From NCBI GenBank assembly GCA_902799555.1, contig CADCBB010000006.1, forward strand, positions 62,001 to 126,000: 64,000 nt of DNA. Direction: 5' to 3'. Positions 34,696 through 43,393 of this stretch are shown here, one piece after another. Under the pieces are notes generated by a model. That model ran no database searches. It worked only from the letters and a program-made list of their open reading frames with translations, and had not been told where the DNA came from. Source of the DNA: an uncultured Bacteroidales bacterium (GTDB taxonomy: Bacteria; Bacteroidota; Bacteroidia; Bacteroidales; Paludibacteraceae). How positions within the stretch are numbered: position 1 is the stretch's first letter; each line of letters begins with the position of its first letter. The translations under genes and the position numbers were made by a program.

Positions 34696-36076
34696 GGTTA
34701 TCTTCATTTGTGGTTTGCGAGTCCGAATGCGGTGTATCATTCTCACTCATATTGGTAAAGAACAAGTTCACAACACGCTTAGTGATGACCGTACGGCGTA
34801 AGGCATGTTTGACCTTACCGGCATGCGCTTGGAACGTATCTTCCGACGAACCGCAAGCAGCTTGTTCGGTCTGTGCCACCTCTTGTTCGCGTTGGTCAAT
34901 CTTCGCTTTCAGCTTCGGCGAAGCATGCTTATAGAGCGCCTCATAGCAAGGCACTGCAGCCTTCATGATATAAGGCGTAAGGAAAGTAGTGAGCACACTG
35001 GCAGCAACGATGATCGGATAGATAGCGGCATCGGTCACATTCAATTTTGTACCCAGGGCCGCGATGATGAACGAGAACTCACCGATCTGCACGAACGAGA
35101 AACCGGTCATCATAGCATCCTTGAGCGTCTCTCCTCCCCACCAACATCCTAAAGTACCGAAAACGATCATACCTACAATGATGACTACGGCCACGAACAG
35201 GATCGATGACCAATAGGTAGCCAAGGAGGCGGGATTGATCATCATACCTACGGAAACGAAGAAGATCGCGGCGAAGACGTTCTTAAGCGGCGCCATGAGT
35301 TTCTCAATACGGTGCGACTCGAGTGTCTCCGCCAGCACCATACCCATGACGAAAGCACCGAGTGCGCTACTAAAACCGGCTTCTTCAGCGGTCAGCACCA
35401 TACCTAAGCAGAGGCCCAAGGAGAGGATGATAAGCGTCTCATCGTTCAGGTACGGGCGCACCTTACGAATCAAAGTAGGAATGACGAGGATACCTACGAC
35501 AAACCATACGACCAAGGTCACCGCCAAAACGCCTACTTTCTTGAGCAGCATCACACCTTCGAAGCTATTCTTGACAGCGATACTGGAGAGCAAAACCAAG
35601 AGCACAACGGCTACTATATCCTCAATGATAAGGATGCTGGTAGCACCTTTGACGAAGCGTGCCTTGCTCAGTCCGGCCTCATCAATGGCTTTCATCACGA
35701 TGGTGGTACTGGACATACAGAGCATGGCCGCCAAGAAGAGCGAGTTCATGTTATCCAGCAAGGAAAAACGGCCTACCCCATAACCCAGCGCTAACATACC
35801 GACGATGATGGTAGCCGCACCGACAATGGCAGTCTTACCGCTGGAGAGCAGGTTCTTCAAACGGAACTCCAGGCCGATACAGAAGAGCACGAAGAGCACA
35901 CCGATGTTACCCCATGCTTCGACGTTCTCAGGGTTGACCAGATTGCCTCCGAAGAGGTTCGGACCGACCAATACTCCGGCTACAATGTAGCCTAACACTA
36001 CCGGTTGCTTGAGCAACTTAAAGAGCAGACTAACGATGCCTGCCGTGATCATTAAGACGTATAAATCGTGTACCAT
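34682..36076 (-). CDS. CPA2-type cation:proton antiporter
   Basis: A 464-residue inner-membrane protein with about 12 helices of the KefB/Na+-H+ exchanger family (GYIVAGVLVGPNLFGG near 30; FCIGLEFRLKNLL; LGAFVMGMVLAETLESH near 240; EFSFIIAALGTKL). The cytosolic tail (about 385-464) is short and polar with no RCK domain, so it lacks the usual NAD-binding regulator. Likely role is potassium or sodium export for pH control. It begins 21 bases after the phosphoesterase gene. Confidence 0.9.
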   Translation of the reverse strand: MVHDLYVLMITAGIVSLLFKLLKQPVVLGYIVAGVLVGPNLFGGNLVNPENVEAWGNIGVLFVLFCIGLEFRLKNLLSSGKTAIVGAATIIVGMLALGYGVGRFSLLDNMNSLFLAAMLCMSSTTIVMKAIDEAGLSKARFVKGATSILIIEDIVAVVLLVLLSSIAVKNSFEGVMLLKKVGVLAVTLVVWFVVGILVIPTLIRKVRPYLNDETLIILSLGLCLGMVLTAEEAGFSSALGAFVMGMVLAETLESHRIEKLMAPLKNVFAAIFFVSVGMMINPASLATYWSSILFVAVVIIVGMIVFGTLGCWWGGETLKDAMMTGFSFVQIGEFSFIIAALGTKLNVTDAAIYPIIVAASVLTTFLTPYIMKAAVPCYEALYKHASPKLKAKIDQREQEVAQTEQAACGSSEDTFQAHAGKVKHALRRTVITKRVVNLFFTNMSENDTPHSDSQTTNEDNHETH

Positions 36077-36097
36077 AATTAGGGTGAATTTGCTTGT

Positions 36098-37624
36098 TTA
36101 TCGAACCACTCGACCGTCTATTGTATAGAAGATGTCGCCCACTTGGATGTAGAGTTGACCGTTTTGGAGGAATTTGTAATAGTTGATATTCGATTGCAGA
36201 TTGTCGATACCGGTGAAGATCTGCGGCGCATTGATGACCAAAGTAGGATGCAGGTCATCGGTGATATCGGCATAAAGCGCTGATTTCCACTGCGTCTTAT
36301 CCTCTACCAGCGATTGAACGGGTTCTTTCGCCATCTCACGCGCCATAAGTCGGAAAGCAGGCACCAGTTCATCCAAAAAGCCGAAACACTCGTTCATCAT
36401 TCCGTCCATACCTGCATAGACGGAGTCCGCCAGTGCTTGTCCGAGTTCCGGACGTTCGAACTCATTGGCTTCGGAATGGAAGAGATAGAGATTGATGGCT
36501 GCATTGCCCAGATGACGGCGGGTGATATCAATTCGTGCCTCATCGGTAGAGGGCAGCATATAATCGTGAATATAGGCAATCGTAATGGAGTTTAATCCCG
36601 CTTGTTGCATCATCGGAGCGATACTACTGTCCCATTTGCTATCCACTTTATTCCAAGCACGCAATGCCAAGGTAGGAATCATATTGGCGGTATGCTCTGC
36701 CATCCAGTTACGACTATAGGTATAGAGATCCGCAATGGTATCCACGGCCATGAGATAATCAGTCTGCACGGTCATCGTCGATTTGTCCTCCGAAAAGGTG
36801 AGCCAGCGGTAAGGGCACGGATAAGTGATCGGCGAACCGGTGGAGATCTCCACGAGGCTGTCGTTCGTCAAACCGGTTGTATCCCGGAACGTCGTGATGC
36901 CGTTGACGTGGAAATGGCCCGTAAGAACGAGATGTACACCATGCGCCATGAGGCTATCACGCAATGCGTCAGCTTCCTTAAAGCGGCAAGCACTCTCCAG
37001 CGTACCTTGTTGGTCAAAATGCTCCAAGATCTGCCAGTGCGCCATCGCGATGATTGTTCGTCCCTGTGCCACCGCTTCATCAGCTTGTGCAAGTATCCAA
37101 GCGAGTGTCGATGGGGATAGCTTGCCTGTACCTGCATTACCATCCGAACCGTCTATACCGATCACGGTCAGCCCCTGAAGGGGCTGTGTGGCGTACGAAT
37201 GAGAGTTAGGGTCTTTTACATACACATCGTTCGCACCAAAATAGAGCGACTCCCAATTAGCATCCGGCAAGTCATGGTTGCCCGGAATAACCAAGGTGCG
37301 GATACCATGGGCACGGAGTGTGTCGAGACCGGCTTTAACGATCGCATGACTCTCGTTCTCCCCATCGCGGGTGAGGTCACCGGGGATGAGCACCAACGAG
37401 GGCTGTTTCGCCAACGCGGTATCGATGAGGGCATGCCAGATCGGTTCACTCAGATCTACCATCTTGCGCTGCCCTTTCATATAGGCGTTGAAGGTAGCCG
37501 TATCCTGCGCGATAAGCGCTTGCGGATAGACATGCGGGTCAGCAATGACCATAACACGGTCTTGGGCCTTGCTATAAACAAAGCACAAAGAACAAAGAAT
37601 AACGATAAAAATGTATCTTTTCAT
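36098..37624 (-). CDS. Secreted calcineurin-like metallophosphoesterase
   Basis: A 508-residue exported enzyme (signal peptide MKRYIFIVILCSLCFVYSKA). All metal-site motifs are present: ADPH near residue 28, GDLTRDGENE near 104, PGNHD near 134, MAHWQ near 195 and GHFHVNG near 235. The C-terminal end (NGQLYIQVGDIFYTIDGRVVR region) resembles the short sorting or cap domains of Bacteroidales secreted proteins, but the type IX signal is not certain. The substrate is unknown; phosphodiester or phosphomonoester hydrolysis in the periplasm or outside is likely. It starts one base after the OmpA-like gene. Confidence 0.9.
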   Translation of the reverse strand: MKRYIFIVILCSLCFVYSKAQDRVMVIADPHVYPQALIAQDTATFNAYMKGQRKMVDLSEPIWHALIDTALAKQPSLVLIPGDLTRDGENESHAIVKAGLDTLRAHGIRTLVIPGNHDLPDANWESLYFGANDVYVKDPNSHSYATQPLQGLTVIGIDGSDGNAGTGKLSPSTLAWILAQADEAVAQGRTIIAMAHWQILEHFDQQGTLESACRFKEADALRDSLMAHGVHLVLTGHFHVNGITTFRDTTGLTNDSLVEISTGSPITYPCPYRWLTFSEDKSTMTVQTDYLMAVDTIADLYTYSRNWMAEHTANMIPTLALRAWNKVDSKWDSSIAPMMQQAGLNSITIAYIHDYMLPSTDEARIDITRRHLGNAAINLYLFHSEANEFERPELGQALADSVYAGMDGMMNECFGFLDELVPAFRLMAREMAKEPVQSLVEDKTQWKSALYADITDDLHPTLVINAPQIFTGIDNLQSNINYYKFLQNGQLYIQVGDIFYTIDGRVVR

Positions 37625-37625
37625 A

Positions 37626-38807
37626 TCAATAAATAGTTATTTCTACACGTCGATTGAGTTGTCGTCCTTCCTCGGTATCGTTGGAAGCGACAGGTTGCAG
37701 GTCTCCGTAGCCGTAGGCTTTGATGGCTTCGGGAGCCACGCCATAGGCAATGAGTTGGATTTTGACCGCCTCTGCACGTGCCTGGGAAAGCGCTTTATTA
37801 GCTTCGGGTTGACCTATATTATCCGTATGTCCGGCCAGGCGCACCTTATAACCATAGGTAGCCACATAGGTAGCGATACGCTTGAGCTCAGGCAGGGATG
37901 CCGGCATGATGATATCTTTTCCGGTCTCAAAAAGGAGATTATTGATGGCTACCGAAGCATTCGCTTGCAGAACCGTAACGGTTTCCGGCCGTTTATCTTC
38001 CGGAAGAGCCACGCAGTAGATATCATGTCCGCGTCCGTTCTTCTGGGCGTAATACGCGTTCTTCCCGTCCGTGGAGACCTTATACCAACAATCTCTGCCG
38101 GTCGTGTTGATGTCCGGACCAAGGTTCTCCGGCTCCGACCAGCAGTTCCAACATGTATCGGCGAGACGTCGTGTGACCCATACATCGAGTTCACCGTTCG
38201 TTCCGGGACGATCGGAAGAGAAATAGAGGGTCTTCATATCGGGGTGCAGGAACGGCGAACGCTCCATACCCGTGGTGTTGACGACAGCACCAATGGAGTA
38301 CGGTTGTCCCCACCTACCCTGTTCGTCCCGTTCGGAAACGAAGATATTAAGGCTTGGCCGCTCTTCCCCTTCTGCCGGATAATTGGCGGCAAAGAGCAGC
38401 GCAGAGCCGTCCGCCACGATCTGTGCATCCGCTTGCCAGTTACCTAACTGCAGGTATCGAGGAAGGGGTTGCGGTTCGGTCCATCCTTGCGGTCCGCGTT
38501 GGGAGAAGCACATACGACCTTCAACAAAGAGTAGCATCAATCTGCCGTCTCCGGAGATAGAGGTAGGCGCTTCATTGCGGTAAGGATTGCTTAGTCCCGG
38601 CACGATGCGTGCAGCACTCCACTCGCCTGTCTTCGGGTCACGACGGGAGACGAAGATATCTTCCGAGACATTGGTCTCCGAACGATTCAGCCCCACAAAA
38701 TAGAGGGTGTTGTCATCGATCGTCAGCGTCGGTCCATACTCTTCCCCTTCCTGCGTATTGATCGTTGCAGGGAGCAGAATCGACAATATGATGAATAGTA
38801 ATTTCAA
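37626..38807 (-). CDS. PD40 beta-propeller and OmpA-domain protein
   Basis: A 393-residue exported protein. The start codon is TTG at 38807, the only start that gives a full signal peptide (MKLLFIILSILLPATINTQ). Residues 25-260 hold WD40-like PD40 units (DDNTLYFVGLNRSE; TLYFSSDRPGTNGELDVW; NAYYAQKNGRGHDIY). The C-terminal OmpA domain (about 285-393: GHTDNIGQPEANKALSQARA) binds peptidoglycan. The start codon lies inside a heptamer repeat shared with the end of cinA. Confidence 0.9.
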   Translation of the reverse strand: MKLLFIILSILLPATINTQEGEEYGPTLTIDDNTLYFVGLNRSETNVSEDIFVSRRDPKTGEWSAARIVPGLSNPYRNEAPTSISGDGRLMLLFVEGRMCFSQRGPQGWTEPQPLPRYLQLGNWQADAQIVADGSALLFAANYPAEGEERPSLNIFVSERDEQGRWGQPYSIGAVVNTTGMERSPFLHPDMKTLYFSSDRPGTNGELDVWVTRRLADTCWNCWSEPENLGPDINTTGRDCWYKVSTDGKNAYYAQKNGRGHDIYCVALPEDKRPETVTVLQANASVAINNLLFETGKDIIMPASLPELKRIATYVATYGYKVRLAGHTDNIGQPEANKALSQARAEAVKIQLIAYGVAPEAIKAYGYGDLQPVASNDTEEGRQLNRRVEITIY

Positions 38808-38835
38808 ATTTATGATTTTTGATTTATGATTTTTA
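38801..38835 (-). repeat. Heptamer repeat 7 (cinA end and OmpA-like gene start)
   Basis: Five units on the plus strand: ATTTCAA, ATTTATG, ATTTTTG, ATTTATG, ATTTTTA. It covers the end of cinA and the TTG start of the next gene. Confidence 0.85.
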
Positions 38836-40039
38836 GTAATCCTATGAGGGCTTTGATGCAGGCACGGTCTGTGATCTGGTCACGCAATTTACCGAGATGA
38901 AAACACTCGGCATAGGTATCTTCAGGTGTCGCCCAAGCGATCCAAACGGTGCCAACTTCGTCTTTTGTATAGCCTCCTGTTGCGCTGGCGATACCGGTAG
39001 TCGCGATAGCGAAATCCGTGCGCATCAGCTTACGAACGCCTTCTGCCATAGCGCGCGCCACCTCTTCGCTTACTACGGTATGCACATTTATCAATTCGGC
39101 AGAAACGCCTAAGACTTGCTCCTTAACCGAGGTCGCATAGCTGACCACGGTGCCGTTATAGAAAGCAGAACTGCCGGGATGTTTGTTGAGCAGCACGCCT
39201 AATTTACCGCCGGTACAAGACTCAGCCGTAGAGATCGTTGCGCCTTTGGCTTGGAGCAAACGCCCGACGATGACTTCAAGGGGTTCATCTGTATCGGTGA
39301 GGAGGTAGTCTTTGGTCAAATCTTTGAGTCGATCAAACCAAGTCTGCATTTCGCTTTCCGACAACTCGCCGTACGAAGAAAGGCGCAAGCGAATGATGCC
39401 GTCTTTGGGAAGGTAAGCCAGATGCAGCGTAGACGGCATGGATGCCTCATATTCGTCCAACAAGATAGCCAAGGACGACTCCGCTATTCCCGTGACCTGT
39501 ACTATTTTATGAAGGATATTTACCGTGGTGCGACCGATGTATGGAAGGATCTGCTCTTCCATCGCTATCTTCATCTCATAAGGCACACCGGGCATAGAAG
39601 CCAGGATCTTTTGCTCCTTATGGAAGACCATAAGCGGCGCGGAGCCTACCCGATTCTCGAGGATCTCCGCATTAGCCGGTACGAGCCATTGTGTAGCCGT
39701 CAGACGATTCAGGACATCCGGACGATCTTTATAGAGTTGTTCTATATGCGCGCGTACGCGTTGATCTTTTATAAGGTGGGTACCGAAATACTCGCACAAC
39801 ACATGCTTGGTGATATCATCTTTGGTCGGACCGAGTCCGCCTGTGGTCAGCACGATATCGGCACGACCAAATGCTTCGTCCAGCGCTGCGATGATGTGCT
39901 CACGACTGTCATGAACGGACGTAATCTGGTATAATTCAATGCCGTACGCATTGAGTTGTTCGGCTATCCAAGCGGAATTGGTATCGACAACTTGGCCGAT
40001 GAGCAGTTCGTCTCCTATGGTAATTATTTCTGCGCGCAT
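38810..40039 (-). CDS. cinA: CinA-like protein (nicotinamide-nucleotide amidase type)
   Basis: A 409-residue protein when started at the ATG at 40039 (RAEIITIGDELLIGQ), the family's usual start; an ATG four codons upstream is also possible. The N-terminal domain is a molybdopterin-binding-like fold (TTGGLGPTKDDITK near 75) that in relatives acts as ADP-ribose or CoA pyrophosphatase. The C-terminal domain (AESCTGGKLGVLLNKHPGSS near 265; FAIATTGIASATGGY) deamidates nicotinamide mononucleotide in NAD recycling. Its last eight codons lie in a heptamer repeat (38801-38835). It overlaps the DUF3109 gene. Confidence 0.95.
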   Translation of the reverse strand: MRAEIITIGDELLIGQVVDTNSAWIAEQLNAYGIELYQITSVHDSREHIIAALDEAFGRADIVLTTGGLGPTKDDITKHVLCEYFGTHLIKDQRVRAHIEQLYKDRPDVLNRLTATQWLVPANAEILENRVGSAPLMVFHKEQKILASMPGVPYEMKIAMEEQILPYIGRTTVNILHKIVQVTGIAESSLAILLDEYEASMPSTLHLAYLPKDGIIRLRLSSYGELSESEMQTWFDRLKDLTKDYLLTDTDEPLEVIVGRLLQAKGATISTAESCTGGKLGVLLNKHPGSSAFYNGTVVSYATSVKEQVLGVSAELINVHTVVSEEVARAMAEGVRKLMRTDFAIATTGIASATGGYTKDEVGTVWIAWATPEDTYAECFHLGKLRDQITDRACIKALIGLLKIINQKS

Positions 40040-40593
40040 TGTTTTTTCCATTCATTAGCGGTTAATTCCAATTCATCATACCAGGCCTGTCCGAATCGAC
40101 GGATAAGGGGTTCTTTGAGGAATTGATATAGAGGCAGATGCAGCTTCTTACCTTTGATTCGGGCACAATGGCAAATGTCCCAACGATGGTACTCTACGCC
40201 GGTGTATTTCCCTACTTTGGTAAGTCGTATCGGGTATAGATGACAGGAGATAGGTTTGGTAAAGCCCATTTTCTCGATCAGGCAGTAACACCACCCGTTA
40301 TGGTCGGTTCGAGCAAAGACACAGTCTTTGCCGTTGACGATAGAGAGCACCTGTTCGCCGGAAGGATCGAAGTAACTAAGTCCTTGTTTCTCAACGATCT
40401 CTCGCGCTTCTTTGGTCATCTGCGGAAGGAGTTGGGGCATTAGGGCTCGAATCTGTTCTACCTCCTCATCCGAGACAGGACAACCGGCATCGCCTTCGAT
40501 ACAACAACACCCGCGACAGGTGTCGAGGTCGCAGCAGAACTCTTTTTCGAGCACGTCCAAACTAACTAATGTGTTATTGCCTATTACAAACAT
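40024..40593 (-). CDS. DUF3109 cysteine-rich protein
   Basis: A 189-residue protein from the ATG at 40593 (MFVIGNNTLVSLDVLEKEF). An N-terminal cluster CDLDTCRGCCCIEGDAGC, the GWCYCLIEKMG segment and CHLYPIR/DICHCARI further on give at least nine Cys, as in the family. They very probably bind iron-sulfur or zinc, in the manner of YkgJ-type proteins. The function is unknown. It overlaps mntP by ten bases and cinA by 16 bases, so these genes form one tight unit. Confidence 0.9.
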   Translation of the reverse strand: MFVIGNNTLVSLDVLEKEFCCDLDTCRGCCCIEGDAGCPVSDEEVEQIRALMPQLLPQMTKEAREIVEKQGLSYFDPSGEQVLSIVNGKDCVFARTDHNGWCYCLIEKMGFTKPISCHLYPIRLTKVGKYTGVEYHRWDICHCARIKGKKLHLPLYQFLKEPLIRRFGQAWYDELELTANEWKKQCAQK

Positions 40594-41135
40594 CCTTCCA
40601 AACAAATCTTAATTCCCAACGCAATGAGCACGAGCCCACCGATCAGTTCCATATTGATCTTCAATTTGCCTACATATACGCCCAACAGGTATCCGCCTAA
40701 AGAGAAAAGCGCCGTAATACAACCTATGGTGACGACAGACGGATATAACCACTCCGGGTACGGCACAAACAGCAAACCGGTAGCGAGGACGTCTATACTG
40801 GTAGCGATTGCTAAAAGCAGCAGATTGCTTATATTCCAGTTCGCACATTTCTCGGCATCTTCCTCTTCGTGGTACGACTCCCAGATCATCTTCACACCCA
40901 AGAAACCCAGCAAAGCGAGTGCGATCCAATGCGCATAGGTCTGCATAAAATTGACGAAGAGCGTTCCCGCATAATAGCCTATGATCGGCATGCCCATATG
41001 GAAGCAACCGAAGATACACGCCATGAGCAATGCCCGGGGATGCCAGGCACGATGGGTCAGACCTTGCACGGTCGAAACGGCGCAGCAATCCATGGCCAAG
41101 CCGATACCCATCACTATCACATTAATCCAGTCCAT
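40584..41135 (-). CDS. mntP: Manganese efflux pump MntP
   Basis: A 183-residue inner-membrane protein with six helices. The two related halves carry the metal motifs: GLAMDCCAVS near residue 13 and ATSIDVLATG near 115, each with the key Asp. MntP exports manganese when it is in excess. The start overlaps the def stop (TTAAT/ATG arrangement at 41133-41137). No yybP-ykoY riboswitch is visible, as it sits inside an operon. Confidence 0.95.
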   Translation of the reverse strand: MDWINVIVMGIGLAMDCCAVSTVQGLTHRAWHPRALLMACIFGCFHMGMPIIGYYAGTLFVNFMQTYAHWIALALLGFLGVKMIWESYHEEEDAEKCANWNISNLLLLAIATSIDVLATGLLFVPYPEWLYPSVVTIGCITALFSLGGYLLGVYVGKLKINMELIGGLVLIALGIKICLEGCL

Positions 41136-41683
41136 TAGTTACGGCGGTATTTATACCGTGCTCCTGTTTTACCTTTTGCTATAGCAACTAATTTGTTGCG
41201 TACAAATGATTTACGAATCGGCGAGATACGATCGGTGAACACATGTCCCTCCAGATGATCGTACTCATGCTGTACGATGCGCGCCTGAAAACCGGTAAAG
41301 GTCTCTTCATGTTCGTTGAAGTCCTCATCGAGGTAGCGCATCGTAATGGTCGTCGGACGAACGACATTCTCACTGATACCCGGCAAAGACAAACAACCTT
41401 CGGAATAGGTACACGTCTCTTCGGATTCTTCGAGCAGTTCGGGATTGATAAAGGCCCGTTTGAAACCCTTACACTCCGGGTAGTCTTCTGCCAACTCATC
41501 GCCATCCACCACGAACAAGCGCCAAGGCTTGCCTACCTGCGGCGCCGCCAGACCACAGCCTTCGGCTTGTGTCAGCGTCTCGTACATATCCGCAATGAAC
41601 TGCTTGAGTTCCGGCGTATTCTCTATTTCTTCAGCCTCTTTTCTTAGTACGGGCTGACCGTACAAATATATTGGTAAAATCAT
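41135..41683 (-). CDS. def: Peptide deformylase
   Basis: A 182-residue metalloenzyme that removes the formyl group from new proteins. The three motifs are present: GCGLAAPQVG near 44, EGCLSLPG near 105 and the metal site QHEYDHLEG near 147. The start is the ATG at 41683 (ILPIYLYGQPVLRK); a frame extending further upstream would begin with TTG inside a hairpin repeat. A 51-base gap with that repeat separates it from ruvX. Confidence 0.97.
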   Translation of the reverse strand: MILPIYLYGQPVLRKEAEEIENTPELKQFIADMYETLTQAEGCGLAAPQVGKPWRLFVVDGDELAEDYPECKGFKRAFINPELLEESEETCTYSEGCLSLPGISENVVRPTTITMRYLDEDFNEHEETFTGFQARIVQHEYDHLEGHVFTDRISPIRKSFVRNKLVAIAKGKTGARYKYRRN

Positions 41684-41689
41684 ATTCAA

Positions 41690-41740
41690 TTTAACGTTTT
41701 GATGCAATCAAAACCATTTTAACTATTTAACCCTTTAACG
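41690..41740 (-). repeat. Dispersed hairpin repeat, copy 2
   Basis: GTTTTGATGCAATCAAAAC (41696-41714; eight-pair stem, loop GCA) flanked by TTTAAC and CATTTTAACTATTTAACCC. The flanks match copy 1 at 23652 but the stem differs in both arms (GTTTTGAT against GTTTTGT), keeping the pairing. Confidence 0.7.
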
Positions 41741-42148
41741 AAGGCTATCCAAATAGCCTTCCAAAATAATACAAGCGGCTATTTTATCGACTACCGCTTT
41801 GTCTTGTCGGTTCTTTTTCTTCATCCCTCCATCAATCATCGCTCTATGCGCCAGGACCGACGTGAAGCGCTCATCATACATAGTTATAGGTATGGTAGGA
41901 AAGGTTTTCTTGAATACGCCCATAAAGGGTCGTATATAATTCATCGATTCGGAATCTTGTCCGTTCATCTGCGTAGGATGACCGATCACGACCTCGTCCA
42001 CGGGTTCATGGGCGAAGTAGTCGGTCAGCCAAGCAATCAATTGGTTCGTTTCAATCGTAAGCAGCGGATTAGCCGTTATGCGGAGAACATCCGTAACGGC
42101 TAATCCAGTGCGTTTACGACCGTAATCTATTGCGAGAATACGTCCCAT
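41735..42148 (-). CDS. ruvX: Putative pre-16S rRNA nuclease / Holliday junction resolvase-like protein
   Basis: A 137-residue RNase-H-fold protein (YqgF family). The catalytic acidic residues are in ILAIDYGRKRTGLAV (Asp7), the central VDEVVIGHP and the C-terminal DKAVVDKIAA. The family matures 16S rRNA in E. coli and may also process DNA junctions. It follows the TPR gene directly (stop to start without a gap). Confidence 0.95.
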   Translation of the reverse strand: MGRILAIDYGRKRTGLAVTDVLRITANPLLTIETNQLIAWLTDYFAHEPVDEVVIGHPTQMNGQDSESMNYIRPFMGVFKKTFPTIPITMYDERFTSVLAHRAMIDGGMKKKNRQDKAVVDKIAACIILEGYLDSLR

Positions 42149-43390
42149 TTAGAGTGTTTCCAACAATGCTTTCATCTCCGCCTCTTTGGCTTCGTCGTGG
42201 AAGCGGTAGTAGAGGCCCTTGAGAACTTGGATATAAGAACGCTCTTCCGGCGCCATCTCGTGTGCTTTCTCAAAGAAAGGCAGCGATTTGCGGAATACCT
42301 CGTTCATCTCGTCCAACGCTTTCTTATAAGCCTTGTTGTCGGAGATCATAGCGGCCTCTTCGTTCAGCTTAACAGCTTGGTTGTAGTATACTCTACCCTT
42401 ACCTGCCATGGCATCAGCCAAGGTAGGATCCACTGCCAAAGCGTTGTCAAAATCCTTGAGTGCATCCTCGTAGTGACCGAGGTTCTCATCAAGATTACCC
42501 TTAATCAGGTGGTACTGAGCTACATTCGGTTCGCGCTCGATAGCCTGTGCGAGATAGTCCACAGCCGTCTGCTCCTGACCGGAGAAGATATAGTAGTTGA
42601 TCAAGTTCTGCATGAACCAACTCTCCTGCGGGAAACGAGCGATGGCATTCTGCAGCGTAGCTACAAAGTTCGCTGTATCCTTCATTGCCACGTACTCTTG
42701 ATAGAGGAATTGGTTCACCGAGATCGCTTCGTAGTCTCCGTCTTTCATCTCACTCAAGATAGCAATAGCCTCCGGATGTTTCTCCGATTGAACGGCGAAG
42801 ATACCGGCGTAGTACTTGTACTGCTGATAGATGGTATCACGCGGCATCTCTTTCTGCAACTTAGCATCTTGCATCATCGCCAACTCAGGGATGTCAATGT
42901 GCATTTTGAAAGCCTCGTATGCATTGGCAAAATCACGTTGTTCATTGAGGTAGATACCGTACTTAACCAACTCTTGTTGTTTGTAGTACTCCAGCATCTT
43001 CTTCGCGATATTAGCGCGTACTTTCGGGTCAGCCGGCACCAGATCGCCTTTCTTGTTCGGTACAAGTGCACTTGCCAGTTCGTCAGCCTTGAGCCAGTAT
43101 GCATAACTCTCCTCAACCGCTTTGCCGGCGATGTCTTGATGCACACCTTTACCTAACATCTGGTTATAGTTCTCCTGCGCCAACTCCTGATAACCGATCA
43201 TTCCGGCCCAGTAGTAGGTCTCCGCCGTCGGTTCTGCTGCGATAGCCTCTTCGATAGCGGCACGTGCTGCAGAGAAGTCCGGCGTCTCAGCCAAAGCGTA
43301 GTTCTTCGCCTTCTTTACCAAAGGATTCTTTTGTGCGAAGCAGCCGGCACTCATGAGCACCAATGCTGCCAAAATCAATGACTTTTTCAT
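42149..43390 (-). CDS. Secreted tetratricopeptide-repeat protein
   Basis: A 413-residue protein with a signal peptide (MKKSLILAALVLMSAGCFAQ; a Cys at 17 does not form a good lipobox). At least five TPR-like helical pairs follow; clear ones are near 55-90 and 265-330 (AQYHLIKGNLDENLGHYEDALKDF, DPTLADAMAGKGRVYYNQA). It probably serves as a periplasmic scaffold. It sits three bases after gyrA and one base before ruvX. Confidence 0.88.
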   Translation of the reverse strand: MKKSLILAALVLMSAGCFAQKNPLVKKAKNYALAETPDFSAARAAIEEAIAAEPTAETYYWAGMIGYQELAQENYNQMLGKGVHQDIAGKAVEESYAYWLKADELASALVPNKKGDLVPADPKVRANIAKKMLEYYKQQELVKYGIYLNEQRDFANAYEAFKMHIDIPELAMMQDAKLQKEMPRDTIYQQYKYYAGIFAVQSEKHPEAIAILSEMKDGDYEAISVNQFLYQEYVAMKDTANFVATLQNAIARFPQESWFMQNLINYYIFSGQEQTAVDYLAQAIEREPNVAQYHLIKGNLDENLGHYEDALKDFDNALAVDPTLADAMAGKGRVYYNQAVKLNEEAAMISDNKAYKKALDEMNEVFRKSLPFFEKAHEMAPEERSYIQVLKGLYYRFHDEAKEAEMKALLETL

Positions 43391-43393
43391 AAA

